A DNA stretch of 64,000 nt from Peptoniphilus lacydonensis (GCF_900106515.1 NZ_FNWF01000003.1:682001-746000), one strand, 5' to 3'. Shown: positions 17,956 through 25,243, counted from the stretch's first letter. Notes: generated by a model from the sequence alone, not told the origin. Made by a program: numbers and translations.

Positions 17956-17984
17956 TCTATGTAATAAAATTTGTATTACATAGA
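17956..17984. promoter_or_regulatory. Probable operator of the toxin-antitoxin remnant
   Basis: Perfect 11-base inverted repeat TCTATGTAATA / TATTACATAGA with a 7-base spacer, ending 16 bases before the antitoxin ATG. AAAGGAG follows at 17987-17993. Ribbon-helix-helix antitoxins normally repress their own promoter at such sites. Confidence 0.65.
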
Positions 17985-18000
17985 ATAAAGGAGTATACAC

Positions 18001-18225
18001 ATGTCTACAATTAGTTTGAGAGTTCCAGAGAACGAACTAAATATTTTTAAAGCCTAAGCAAGGCTTAATAATAAAAGTCTATCTGAAATAATTAGAACTA
18101 CAATGCTTGAACATATCGAAAATGAATATGATCTTAAAGTTTTTGAAGAGTATGAAGTAGAAAAAGCAAAAGGAACATTAAAAACAAGACCGATTAATGA
18201 ACTTTGGGAAGATTTAGGAATATGA
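18001..18225 (+). pseudogene. Ribbon-helix-helix antitoxin (RelB/DUF6290-like), nonsense-mutated
   Basis: The frame begins MSTISLRVPENELNIFKA, a typical ribbon-helix-helix N-terminus, then meets TAA at 18055-18057. After this stop the same frame continues with ARLNNKSLSEIIRTTML and EYEVEKAKGTLKTRPI to TGA at 18223-18225, which is the normal length and ending of this antitoxin family. The stop probably replaced a Tyr codon (TAT to TAA). The ribosome site and an upstream operator-like repeat are intact. The start of the toxin frame overlaps its end (ATGA). Confidence 0.85.
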
Positions 18226-18475
18226 TATACCGGATAATTACAACAGATAAATTTGATAAAGCTTTTAGAAAGCTAGACAAATAAACCAAAAAAATAATTA
18301 AAGTTTGAATTGAAAAAAATTTTGTGAATTGTGAAAATCCTCGTATTCATGGAAAAGGACTTACGGCAAAAAGAAGTGGTCAATGGATAGTAGAAGGATT
18401 AATAATGAATATAAATTTATATATAGAATTGAAAATAATAACATAGATATTATAAGTTGCAAAGGGACACTATAA
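18222..18475 (+). pseudogene. RelE/YoeB-type toxin, broken by two stops and a frameshift
   Basis: From ATG at 18222 the frame reads MIYRIITTDKFDKAFRKLDK, then TAA (18282-18284, probably from a Gln codon) and TGA (18306-18308, probably from Trp). It goes on through NPRIHGKGLTAKRSGQW. Two extra bases after TGG (18387-18388) shift the frame; the other frame then continues as SRRINNEYKFIYRI and ends IISCKGTL at TAA 18475. The first part resembles RelE toxins that pair with DUF6290 antitoxins, and the last part resembles YoeB. The gene cannot make a toxin. Confidence 0.85.
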
Positions 18476-18534
18476 GAGTTAAAAAATAATTATATCATAT
18501 AATTTAATTTATTATAAGATTAGTAAATTAAATC

Positions 18535-18590
18535 TAAATAAGTTACAATAATGATTGTTATCGATAACAATTATTATTGTAACTTATTTA
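18535..18590. repeat. 56-bp near-perfect palindrome
   Basis: Two 28-base arms with no loop meet at 18562/18563; only one base pair is mismatched. The core is TTGTTATCGATAACAA. It lies 46 bases before the secreted-protein gene and after the toxin remnant. It could be an operator (central CG, as in LacI-family sites), a terminator-like cruciform, or a mobile-element end. Confidence 0.9.
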
Positions 18591-18636
18591 TTCTTAAAAT
18601 AGAATATTTGTAATTGGGTAATAAGGAGGTAAATAT

Positions 18637-19182
18637 ATGAAAAAATCAATTATAATTTTATCAATGGTAGCTTTATTTAGTATTAGTCAAAATAAAGTAT
18701 TTGCAGAAACAGAAAATACATGTAATAATAATCAAAATTTATATGAAGTAATATATGATGAATTGGAAAACAAACCTATTTTAGAAAAAGAAGTTGTTTT
18801 CCAATCTAAAAATAAAGATTCCATAAATTCATTATATAGTGCGAGTAATATAATGAATACTTATGAAGCAACGGAATTAAGAAGTGCTTCATATGATTAT
18901 GATTTAAATAATTACTTTAATTCAGTTGAATGGATTAATAGAGATGGAGTATAGTCATTATCTATGGATCCAAAAAATAATGTTAGAATGTCTTCTCCAA
19001 ATTTATATACGGCTAGAATGGCGTGGTATACTATATCAAGAAACTTTAGTAATGATTGGAGATGGGATAATACTGATTCAATGAAAAGACAGTTTGATTG
19101 TCATGTTGCTTTAGCAAAATATAAGTCTAGATGGAATATAGAACCGAGCAAAAAATACACTAATCCATTTACTTGTAACTAA
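18637..19182 (+). pseudogene. Secreted DUF2599-like protein interrupted by an in-frame amber codon
   Basis: The gene starts at ATG 18637 behind AAGGAGG. Residues 1-23 are a signal peptide (basic start, hydrophobic core, cleavage after VFA). The frame stops at TAG (18952-18954) after 105 codons, but the same frame continues without a break to TAA at 19182. The join reads DGV-stop-SLSMDPKNN; the DUF2599 pattern has Trp there, so TGG to TAG is the likely change. The downstream part carries the family marks DNTDSMKRQFDCHV, KSRWNIEP and a C-terminal TCN. Intact, the protein would have 181 residues. DUF2599 has no known biochemical role. Whether read-through occurs is unknown. Confidence 0.8.
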
Positions 19183-19204
19183 AAATTAAAGAAGAAGGAA
19201 AAAA

Positions 19205-19474
19205 ATGAGTAATCTATATGCCATGTGTTTTTTATATCTATTTATAATAATAACTTATTTTAATATACTTGATTTAAAGGATGTAAAGACAAGATATAAT
19301 TTACATAAATCTATTATTATTAATACTTTAAATCTTATTTTAATAGCTATGTATTATATATCTAAAGAATTAAGAATAGATCCAGATATAATTTGGGGCT
19401 TAAATGTTATGACCTATGTAAGTATATTAATAAACTTAAGTATATTTATTTATATAAGGATAAAATCTAAATAA
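19205..19474 (+). CDS. Small membrane protein of unknown function
   Basis: The 89-residue product has three hydrophobic segments (about 4-22, 35-53 and 62-86) and a basic end (RIKSK). GAAGGAAAAAA precedes the ATG. It starts 22 bases after the DUF2599-like gene on the same strand, so the pair may be one transcript; a protective or immunity role for the small protein is possible but unsupported. Its TAA abuts the first base of IS copy B, so the present C-terminus may have been created by the insertion. Confidence 0.6.
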   Translation: MSNLYAMCFLYLFIIITYFNILDLKDVKTRYNLHKSIIINTLNLILIAMYYISKELRIDPDIIWGLNVMTYVSILINLSIFIYIRIKSK

Positions 19475-19500
19475 GGGGCTGTTGCAAAATAGTTCCAAAT

Positions 19501-19538
19501 AAAAAACCGGCTTACTCTTATGAGTTTGCCGGTTTTTT
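19501..19538 (+). terminator. Insulating hairpin at the 5' end of IS copy B
   Basis: Perfect arms AAAAAACCGGC / GCCGGTTTTTT with an inner ACTC/GAGT pair, three bases before a TATAAT box. It has the same place and form as the copy A hairpin but unrelated sequence. Confidence 0.8.
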
Positions 19539-19552
19539 GATATAATTAACGT

Positions 19553-21140
19553 ATGACTAATACATATAATTATCATAATAAGCTTACATTAAATCGTTCA
19601 TTATTACAAGTTAAAATGAACTTTAATACAGAAATAAGTTTTGTAGATGATGGTAAAATTGGCTTAGTACAAAATTTAGTTGAAAGGATGAATTTAAAAA
19701 GTTTAGTCAAAATGTACTCGAATGTAGGAAGAAAGCCAGTAGTTAACCCAATTACAATGCTACAAATATTAATATTTTGTTACAGTGAAGGAATATATTC
19801 ATCTAGAGCTATAGAAAAATCATGCAAGTATGATTTAAGATTAAAATATTTACTAGAAGAAGATAGTCCTCCAGACCATTCAACAATTAGTAGATACAGA
19901 AAAAAGCTTGAACCGTTAATAAAAGACATCTTTTCTAAAAATATTAATGTATTAATTGAAGATGAACACATTGATTTATCAAGTATATACATAGATGGAA
20001 CTAAAGTTGAAGCTTACGCAAACAAATACACATTTGTATGGAAAAAAGCAGTACTTAAAAATCAAGAAAAATTAAGAATTAAAATCATAAAAGAATTAGG
20101 ACTATTAGATAGTTTAGACATAATAGAAGTAAAAAAACACCTTTTATTGATATTTAATGAATTAATTAAAAAAGCAAAAAATATAGATTTTGTGCATGGC
20201 AAAGGAAAAAGAAAAACACATATACAAAGAGACTATGAACTATATCAGTCATGGTTAGAAAGACTAAAATCATATGAAAAACACTTAGAAATTATGGGAG
20301 AAAGAAACTCATACTCTAAAACAGACCATGATGCAACATTTATGAGAATGAAAGAAGATCACATGAAAAATGGTCAACTAAAACCAGCCTATAATATCCA
20401 ATTTGCAAGTAGTGGTCAATTTATTATTGGGGCATATGGTTCACACTATCCTAGCGATATGAATACATTACCTTTATTTTTAGATGAATTATATCCAAGA
20501 TACGATAAACATTTAAAAAGAATAGTTTGTGATTCAGGATATGAAAGTATTGAAAACTACACCTATCTAGAGAATAAAAAATTAGAATCATACATCAAGC
20601 CATCAAATTATGAGATAAGCAAAAAAAGAACCTACAAAACAGACATTAGCAAAAGAGAGAACATGATTTATGATAAAGAAGGTGACTTTTATATATGTGC
20701 AAATGGAAAAAAAATTAACAAGACAAAAAGATTACATTAAAACTAGGAAAAGTGGATTTAAGGAAAGCATAAAAATCTACAAATGTTTCGAATGCGATAA
20801 ATGCATATATCAAAAATCATGCAACAAATATTCAAAATCGGATAATCCACAAACAAAAAGCCTAAGATTTAATGCCAAGTTTATTAAATACAGAGAACAA
20901 TCATATGCAAATATTACAAGTGCTGAAGGAATTGATGAAAGGTTAAATAGGTCAATTCAAGCAGAAGGAATGTTTTCAAAACTAAAAGAAGGATTAAACT
21001 ACAATAGGTTTAGACATCGAGGTTTAAGAGCAGTAATCTGTGATATACATTTAATTGCAATGGGAATGAATTTAAATCAATTACATAGAAAACTACTAAA
21101 AAATCAAACCGAGGTAATCAAGTACAGAAAAGCAGTTTGA
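19553..21140 (+). pseudogene. IS1182 family transposase, frameshifted at an A8 run
   Basis: The gene reads as 395 codons to TAA at 20738-20740; the rest of the transposase continues in the +1 frame to TGA at 21140. The switch is at a run of eight A (20707-20714): with seven A the frame would run straight through as ICANGKKLTRQKDYIKTRKS. The catalytic residues are all present: Asp in SSIYIDGTKVE, Asp in VCDSGYESIENY, and Glu in SIQAEGMFSKLK (second frame). A Cys-rich knuckle (FECDKCIYQKSCNK) is kept, unlike copy A. TATAAT (19541-19546) ends six bases before the ATG and no ribosome site is seen, so the mRNA is probably leaderless. Transcriptional slippage on A8 could make some full-length protein. 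Confidence 0.9.
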
Positions 21141-21264
21141 AGAAAAAAGGAAAAAATACCTAAGGTGTTTTTTGTGTACTCATTTTTAGCTGAAATTACT
21201 GTTCTAAAAAATTTCAAAAGAAAAAACTATAAACTTAAAGGCAGTTAGCAACGGGAAAATCAAA

Positions 21265-21308
21265 AAAGTAGTGTCACAGAATGATTTTTGATCATTCTGC
21301 AACACTAC
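21265..21308. repeat. 3' hairpin of IS copy B
   Basis: Arms GTAGTGT-CAGAATGAT and ATCATTCTG-ACACTAC around a TTTTG loop. It is the counterpart of the 3' hairpin of copy A and may also act as a terminator between the element and the convergent mazF gene. Confidence 0.75.
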
Positions 21309-21329
21309 CTTTAATATGTATGTTGCCCT

Positions 21330-21677
21330 TTATAACTTCATCGCCAAGCTTATCTTTATAGCAGCATCCACCTCTTGCATAACTTCCTTGTCGAATTTAC
21401 CAATTTTCTCTCTCAACCTTTTTTTGTCGATGGTCCTTAGCTGTTCCAAAAGTATTACGGAATTTTTGGGAAGCGGAACATCTTTTGCTTTTACATTTAC
21501 ATGCGTAGGTAACTTCGCCTTATTTAATTGAGATGTAATTGCTGCAACAATAGTCGTTGGCGAATATTTATTTCCAATATCATTCTGGACAACTACCACA
21601 GGTCTTACTCCTCCCTGTTCAGACCCAATAACAGGTGACAGGTCGGCATAAAATATATCCCCTCTTTTTATCATCAT
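21330..21677 (-). CDS. MazF/PemK-type endoribonuclease toxin
   Basis: The 115-residue protein fits the NdoA/MazF family: [20 protein letters not shown] at the N-terminus, [18 protein letters not shown], and [12 protein letters not shown] near the C-terminal half. Such toxins cut mRNA at short sequences. The ATG at 21677 is chosen because AAGGTG lies six bases ahead; a GTG three codons earlier would place the codon in the ribosome site. No MazE-like gene is found directly upstream; the two preceding genes are small membrane proteins. In many Firmicutes mazF lies in the acpS/nnr/alr neighbourhood, and acpS-nnrD is close here. The IS copy B end lies about 20 bases beyond its stop. Confidence 0.92.
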   Translation of the reverse strand: MMIKRGDIFYADLSPVIGSEQGGVRPVVVVQNDIGNKYSPTTIVAAITSQLNKAKLPTHVNVKAKDVPLPKNSVILLEQLRTIDKKRLREKIGKFDKEVMQEVDAAIKISLAMKL

Positions 21678-21799
21678 AGTTTTCACCTTTTACGGTTGAA
21701 GAGAAAGATTAATTATAAGCCTCTACATCATTTTAACACAAATTTTGTAATATCCCTATAATATAAAATATTTTTTGTCCAATAAATGTATTATTAATT

Positions 21800-22072
21800 T
21801 TACTTAACATACATTGGTATTATAATATTTATTGCTATAATTACAAAAAGAGGAATCGTATATTTTCTGCTTTCCTTTAAATTATCTTTTGTTCCGCCTG
21901 GTAGATAGTGAACAATCGCCGGAGCACAAATCACTACAAACCAAAGAATTTGCACATAAATTGGTCCTCTAAATCTATGAAAAAAATCTGCCACTCCAGT
22001 GATTGCACAATATGTATAAAAGAGATCTAGGGCAAATAAAATTATAAAAAGTATCTTTCTATTTTTAAACAT
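21800..22072 (-). CDS. Small membrane protein
   Basis: The 90-residue product has three hydrophobic segments (about 5-22, 37-54 and 70-86). ATG at 22072 follows AAAGGAG. Residues around HRFRGPIYVQILWF and VHYLPGGTKDN are conserved-looking, but the family was not recognised. A GC-paired hairpin (22089-22116) lies between it and the preceding membrane gene on the same strand. Confidence 0.65.
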   Translation of the reverse strand: MFKNRKILFIILFALDLFYTYCAITGVADFFHRFRGPIYVQILWFVVICAPAIVHYLPGGTKDNLKESRKYTIPLFVIIAINIIIPMYVK

Positions 22073-22120
22073 AATAACTCCTTTAAAAATATAGCCCAAG
22101 AAAAACCTCAGGCTATTGAT

Positions 22121-22378
22121 CTACATTGCCATTCTAACTGCAGCAATAGTAAATAAACTTAAAACAGCTATATAAACTCCCATAGCTATTTTGTATCCCT
22201 TGGTCCAATTGTCTTTTTCTTTTTTTATCCAAATAAAATTTAAAATAAGAGCAAATAAACCAGGCAAGGCTACAATTATTGGACTTTTATGACTTTTGAC
22301 TAAATCAGACATTGTGATTAAGACAAAAATATTTAGTACTTCCCAAAAGGCTCTAACATTAGCTGGATAAGGTTGCAT
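22121..22378 (-). CDS. Small membrane protein
   Basis: The 85-residue product has three hydrophobic stretches (about 12-26, 32-50 and 64-83) separated by short basic loops. AGGAGATTTTAT precedes the ATG. It is not similar to the next gene at sequence level, but the size and placement match, so the two may work together. Function is unknown. The 242 bases upstream (22379-22620) contain nothing recognised. Confidence 0.65.
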   Translation of the reverse strand: MQPYPANVRAFWEVLNIFVLITMSDLVKSHKSPIIVALPGLFALILNFIWIKKEKDNWTKGYKIAMGVYIAVLSLFTIAAVRMAM

Positions 22379-22620
22379 ATAAAATCTCCTAAACTGTATA
22401 CTACGTAATTAAATTAAAATTTCTCCTAGTATAAAATGACAAAATTAATCTTGTCATCTTCACTTCTTCCAAAAATATTTATTGAAAAACTGGAAAATAA
22501 TATTCCAATAATAACCAATAAATTTACCTTTTTTTAATTTTTTCACATGACATATACTCTTTGTTAAAAACGTTATCTTAATCTTATTATACTTCATACA
22601 TAAAAAAATCAAAATTATTT

Positions 22621-23808
22621 TTATTCTTCAATTAATTTGAAAACATTATCTAAATTGTCTATTAAGTCCCTTGCTCTTAAACTTGTTTTTGAATTTTTAT
22701 TTGCATAAATATCTCCTGAAAGTCCATGAATATAAACTCCAAGTTTTGACGCATCAAATAAATTATAATTTTTCATAAAAGCAGAAATTATCCCTGTCAA
22801 CACATCTCCTGATCCTGCTGTCGCCATGCCAGAGTTTCCCGTCTTATTTATATAAATTTCTTTGCTATTTGTCACAACTGTGTTGTGCCCCTTTAAGACT
22901 AAAATAACTTTATATTTTTTTGCAAATTCAACTGCAACTTTTTCTCTATTATTTTTTATCTCTTCTAAAGGTAGCCCAGTGAGCCTTCTAAATTCTCCTT
23001 CGTGTGGGGTTAAAATTGTTGTAAAATCTTTTCTTTTTCTCAATAATTCTAAATTTTTTGACAAAAGATTTAATCCATCTGCATCTATTAAAAGGTCTTT
23101 TTCTGTTTTTATTATTTTATAAAAAATAGACTTTGCATAATCTCCAAGACCCATGCCCGGTCCCATAGCTATTACATCAATTCCTTCTAAAAATTTCTCC
23201 ATGTCATCTAAATCATCAAAACTTTTGGCTATGGGTTCAATAAATTTTATAGAGATTATGTCAAATATTTCTTTTGGCACAATATTATACACAAGTCCTG
23301 CACCTGATTTTAATGATGCATTTGATGAAAGATAACTTGACCCAGTCATTCCAATTGAACCACCAACTATGGCAACTTTTCCAAAGTCGCCCTTGTGCGT
23401 GTCTTCATCTCTATTTTTCCAGATTGATTTTATTTCTTCATTCAAAATAATTTTCCCTATTTTTTCTTCTTTCGTAAAATTTTCTTCAATTAATTTTGCC
23501 ACTGCCACTGCATAATTTCTCTCGTGACTAATTGAGATTTCAAATTTATTATCAAAAACTTCTACATGAGGAACATCTTCTATGTATTTTATTCTTATGT
23601 CGTGAAAAGAAATTTGTCCAAGCCCTGTTGTCATTGCTTTCGCAACTGCTTCCTTTGCCGCAAACATACCTGCTGCTCTTTCATAAGGATGTTTCTTTTT
23701 TTGTATTCTTTTTATTTCATCTTCATTAAAAACTTTTTCTATAAAATTTTCGTGTTCATTCATTATTTTTTTTATTCTATTTACATCTACTATGTCTATG
23801 CCAATCAA
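22621..23808 (-). CDS. Fused holo-ACP synthase and NAD(P)H-hydrate dehydratase
   Basis: Residues 1-110 are AcpS, which moves 4'-phosphopantetheine from CoA to acyl carrier protein: GIDIVDV with metal-binding Asp5, and FAAKEAVAKA with Glu53. Residues about 115-395 are NnrD, the ADP/ATP-dependent dehydratase that repairs hydrated NAD(P)H: GKVAIVGGSIGMTGSS at 143-158, LTPHEGE near 266-272, and AGSGDVLTG at 331-339. The epimerase half (NnrE) usually found with NnrD is absent from this protein and from the window. Both domains look complete. ATG at 23808 follows GAGGTGATACATTG. Confidence 0.92.
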   Translation of the reverse strand: MIGIDIVDVNRIKKIMNEHENFIEKVFNEDEIKRIQKKKHPYERAAGMFAAKEAVAKAMTTGLGQISFHDIRIKYIEDVPHVEVFDNKFEISISHERNYAVAVAKLIEENFTKEEKIGKIILNEEIKSIWKNRDEDTHKGDFGKVAIVGGSIGMTGSSYLSSNASLKSGAGLVYNIVPKEIFDIISIKFIEPIAKSFDDLDDMEKFLEGIDVIAMGPGMGLGDYAKSIFYKIIKTEKDLLIDADGLNLLSKNLELLRKRKDFTTILTPHEGEFRRLTGLPLEEIKNNREKVAVEFAKKYKVILVLKGHNTVVTNSKEIYINKTGNSGMATAGSGDVLTGIISAFMKNYNLFDASKLGVYIHGLSGDIYANKNSKTSLRARDLIDNLDNVFKLIEE

Positions 23809-23821
23809 TGTATCACCTCAT

Positions 23822-23850
23822 TTGACAAATCTTTTATTTTCGATTATTAT
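23822..23850 (+). promoter_or_regulatory. SigA-type promoter of tyrS
   Basis: TTGACA (23822-23827) and TATTAT (23845-23850) with a 17-base spacer. Transcription should start near 23857, which leaves a leader of only about 150 nt. Confidence 0.85.
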
Positions 23851-23856
23851 ATCATA

Positions 23857-24002
23857 AACAGTAGAATATTTGATGTTGAAGATATACAGTAAGCGAAAGC
23901 TGAATTACAATATCGGAGTCTTTTTAATTTTGAGGCCTTGGCGAAGAAAGGTGGTACCACGAATGCGTCCTTTCATCGTGAGGTTCTTTTTATTTTTTTG
24001 GA
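23857..24002 (+). promoter_or_regulatory. T-box riboswitch of tyrS with an ultrashort Stem I
   Basis: The T-box AAAGGTGGTACCACG is at 23948-23962 and pairs with CCTTT at 23969-23973 in the antiterminator; the UGGU bulge suits tRNA-Tyr. A competing stem (CACGA at 23958-23962 with TCGTG at 23976-23980) precedes TTCTTTTTATTTTTTT. Stem I is very small: GATAT (23881-23885) pairs with ATATC (23910-23914), an internal loop holds ACAGTA on one side and GAATTACA on the other, and the stem is capped by AGC-GAAA-GCT (23892-23901). The specifier is TAC (Tyr) at 23906-23908. The distal AG-bulge and apical loop of normal Stem I are missing. Confidence 0.9.
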
Positions 24003-24009
24003 GGAATTT

Positions 24010-25236
24010 ATGGAAAATGTATTTGATATTTTAAACGAAAGAGGCTATCTAGACCAGTGTACTTATGAAGATGAACTAAGAGAAATGTTAGGAAAAGAAC
24101 CTGTAACTTTTTATGTTGGTTTTGATGCTACTGCTGACTCCCTAACTCTTGGTCACTTTATTCAAATTAGAGTAATGCAACATATGCAAAATGCAGGTCA
24201 TATTCCAATAGCTTTACTAGGTGGTGGAACGACAACTATTGGTGACCCATCAGGCAAGAGCGACATGAGAACTCTTATGGATAGAGATACAATTAATTAC
24301 AATGCAACTAGATTTAAAGAACAAATTTCAAACTTCTTAGATTTTTCAGAAGGCAAAGGCTATATTGAAAATAACGCTGATTGGTTAATGAAATTAAATT
24401 TCTTAGAATTTGTAAGAGAAATAGGTGTACACTTCTCTGTAAATAGAATGCTACAATTTGATTGCTACAAAAATAGAATGGAACAAGGTTTAACTTTCTT
24501 TGAATTCTCTTATATGCTAATGCAATCCTATGACTTTTTATATTTATACAGAAAGCATCATTGCAAATTAGAAGTCGGTGGCTCAGACCAATGGTCAAAC
24601 ATCTTAGGTGGCTATGAACTTGTAAGAAAATTAGAAAACGACAAAGTTTATGCCATGACTTTTAAACTTCTTACAACTGCGTCTGGCATTAAAATGGGTA
24701 AAACTATGGCTGGAGCAATTTGGCTTGACCCAGAAAAAACTACTCCATACGAAATGTTCCAATATCTTAGAAATTGCGATGACCGCGATGTAATTAAATT
24801 TATGAAACTTTTAACAATGCTTCCTCTTGATAAAATTGCTGAATATGAAAAATTAGAAGGAGCAGAACTCAATACAGCAAAAGAAGTTCTAGCATACGAA
24901 GTTGTAAAGGATATACATGGAGAAGAATCTGCAAAATCTGCACTTTCTGCATCTCGTTCTCTATTTGGTGGCGACAAGAATTCCGAAGATATTCCTTCAA
25001 CAGAAATGTCATCTGACAAATTCAATGCACCTGTTGGAATTTTAAATTTAATGTCAGAACTTGGCCTTATAAAGACAAACTCTGAAGGAAGAAGACTTAT
25101 AAATCAAGGTGGAGTAAGTATTGATGACAAAAAAATAAATGACCCTAAGCTTGAACTTACAAAAGATGATTTTAAAGATGGCGAAATTATTATAAGAAAA
25201 GGAAAAAAAGTTTATCACAAAGTTATTTTAAAGTGA
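24010..25236 (+). CDS. tyrS: Tyrosyl-tRNA synthetase
   Basis: The 408-residue class I synthetase charges tRNA-Tyr. The HIGH-like motif LTLGHF is near residue 45, the KMSKS-like motif IKMGKT near 229, and the tyrosine-binding GGSDQW at about 192. A C-terminal S4 RNA-binding domain covers about 340-408 (SEGRRLINQGGVSID). The ATG at 24010 follows TTGGAGGAATTT; an open frame from 23938 would translate the T-box and is rejected. The T-box with a Tyr specifier is consistent with the enzyme. Confidence 0.97.
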   Translation: MENVFDILNERGYLDQCTYEDELREMLGKEPVTFYVGFDATADSLTLGHFIQIRVMQHMQNAGHIPIALLGGGTTTIGDPSGKSDMRTLMDRDTINYNATRFKEQISNFLDFSEGKGYIENNADWLMKLNFLEFVREIGVHFSVNRMLQFDCYKNRMEQGLTFFEFSYMLMQSYDFLYLYRKHHCKLEVGGSDQWSNILGGYELVRKLENDKVYAMTFKLLTTASGIKMGKTMAGAIWLDPEKTTPYEMFQYLRNCDDRDVIKFMKLLTMLPLDKIAEYEKLEGAELNTAKEVLAYEVVKDIHGEESAKSALSASRSLFGGDKNSEDIPSTEMSSDKFNAPVGILNLMSELGLIKTNSEGRRLINQGGVSIDDKKINDPKLELTKDDFKDGEIIIRKGKKVYHKVILK

Positions 25237-25243
25237 GGTTAAT

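Larger units (their letters stand above)
19475..21308 (+). mobile_element. IS1182-type insertion sequence, copy B (degenerate)
   Basis: The left end is clear: GGGGCTGTTGCAAAA at 19475-19489, the same 15 bases as copy A. A hairpin follows at 19501-19538 and then a transposase that is frameshifted. The right end is uncertain. No matching complement of the left repeat is found before the mazF gene; the 3' hairpin ending ATTCTGCAACACTACC at about 21308 is the best candidate for a decayed end (about 13 of 20 bases agree). Confidence 0.75.

Noticed and set aside
18964-19182. A separate 72-codon gene after the amber codon
   Set aside because: It is in the same frame as the gene before the stop, has no ribosome site, and completes the DUF2599-like domain.
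20670-21140. A separate 156-codon protein
   Set aside because: It is the C-terminal part of the copy B transposase in a shifted frame.
22089-22116. Terminator between the two small membrane genes
   Set aside because: A hairpin is present but the T run is poor; not strong enough to call.
23938-24009. N-terminal extension of tyrS from an upstream ATG
   Set aside because: It would translate the T-box and terminator; the ATG at 24010 has a good ribosome site and gives the normal family length.
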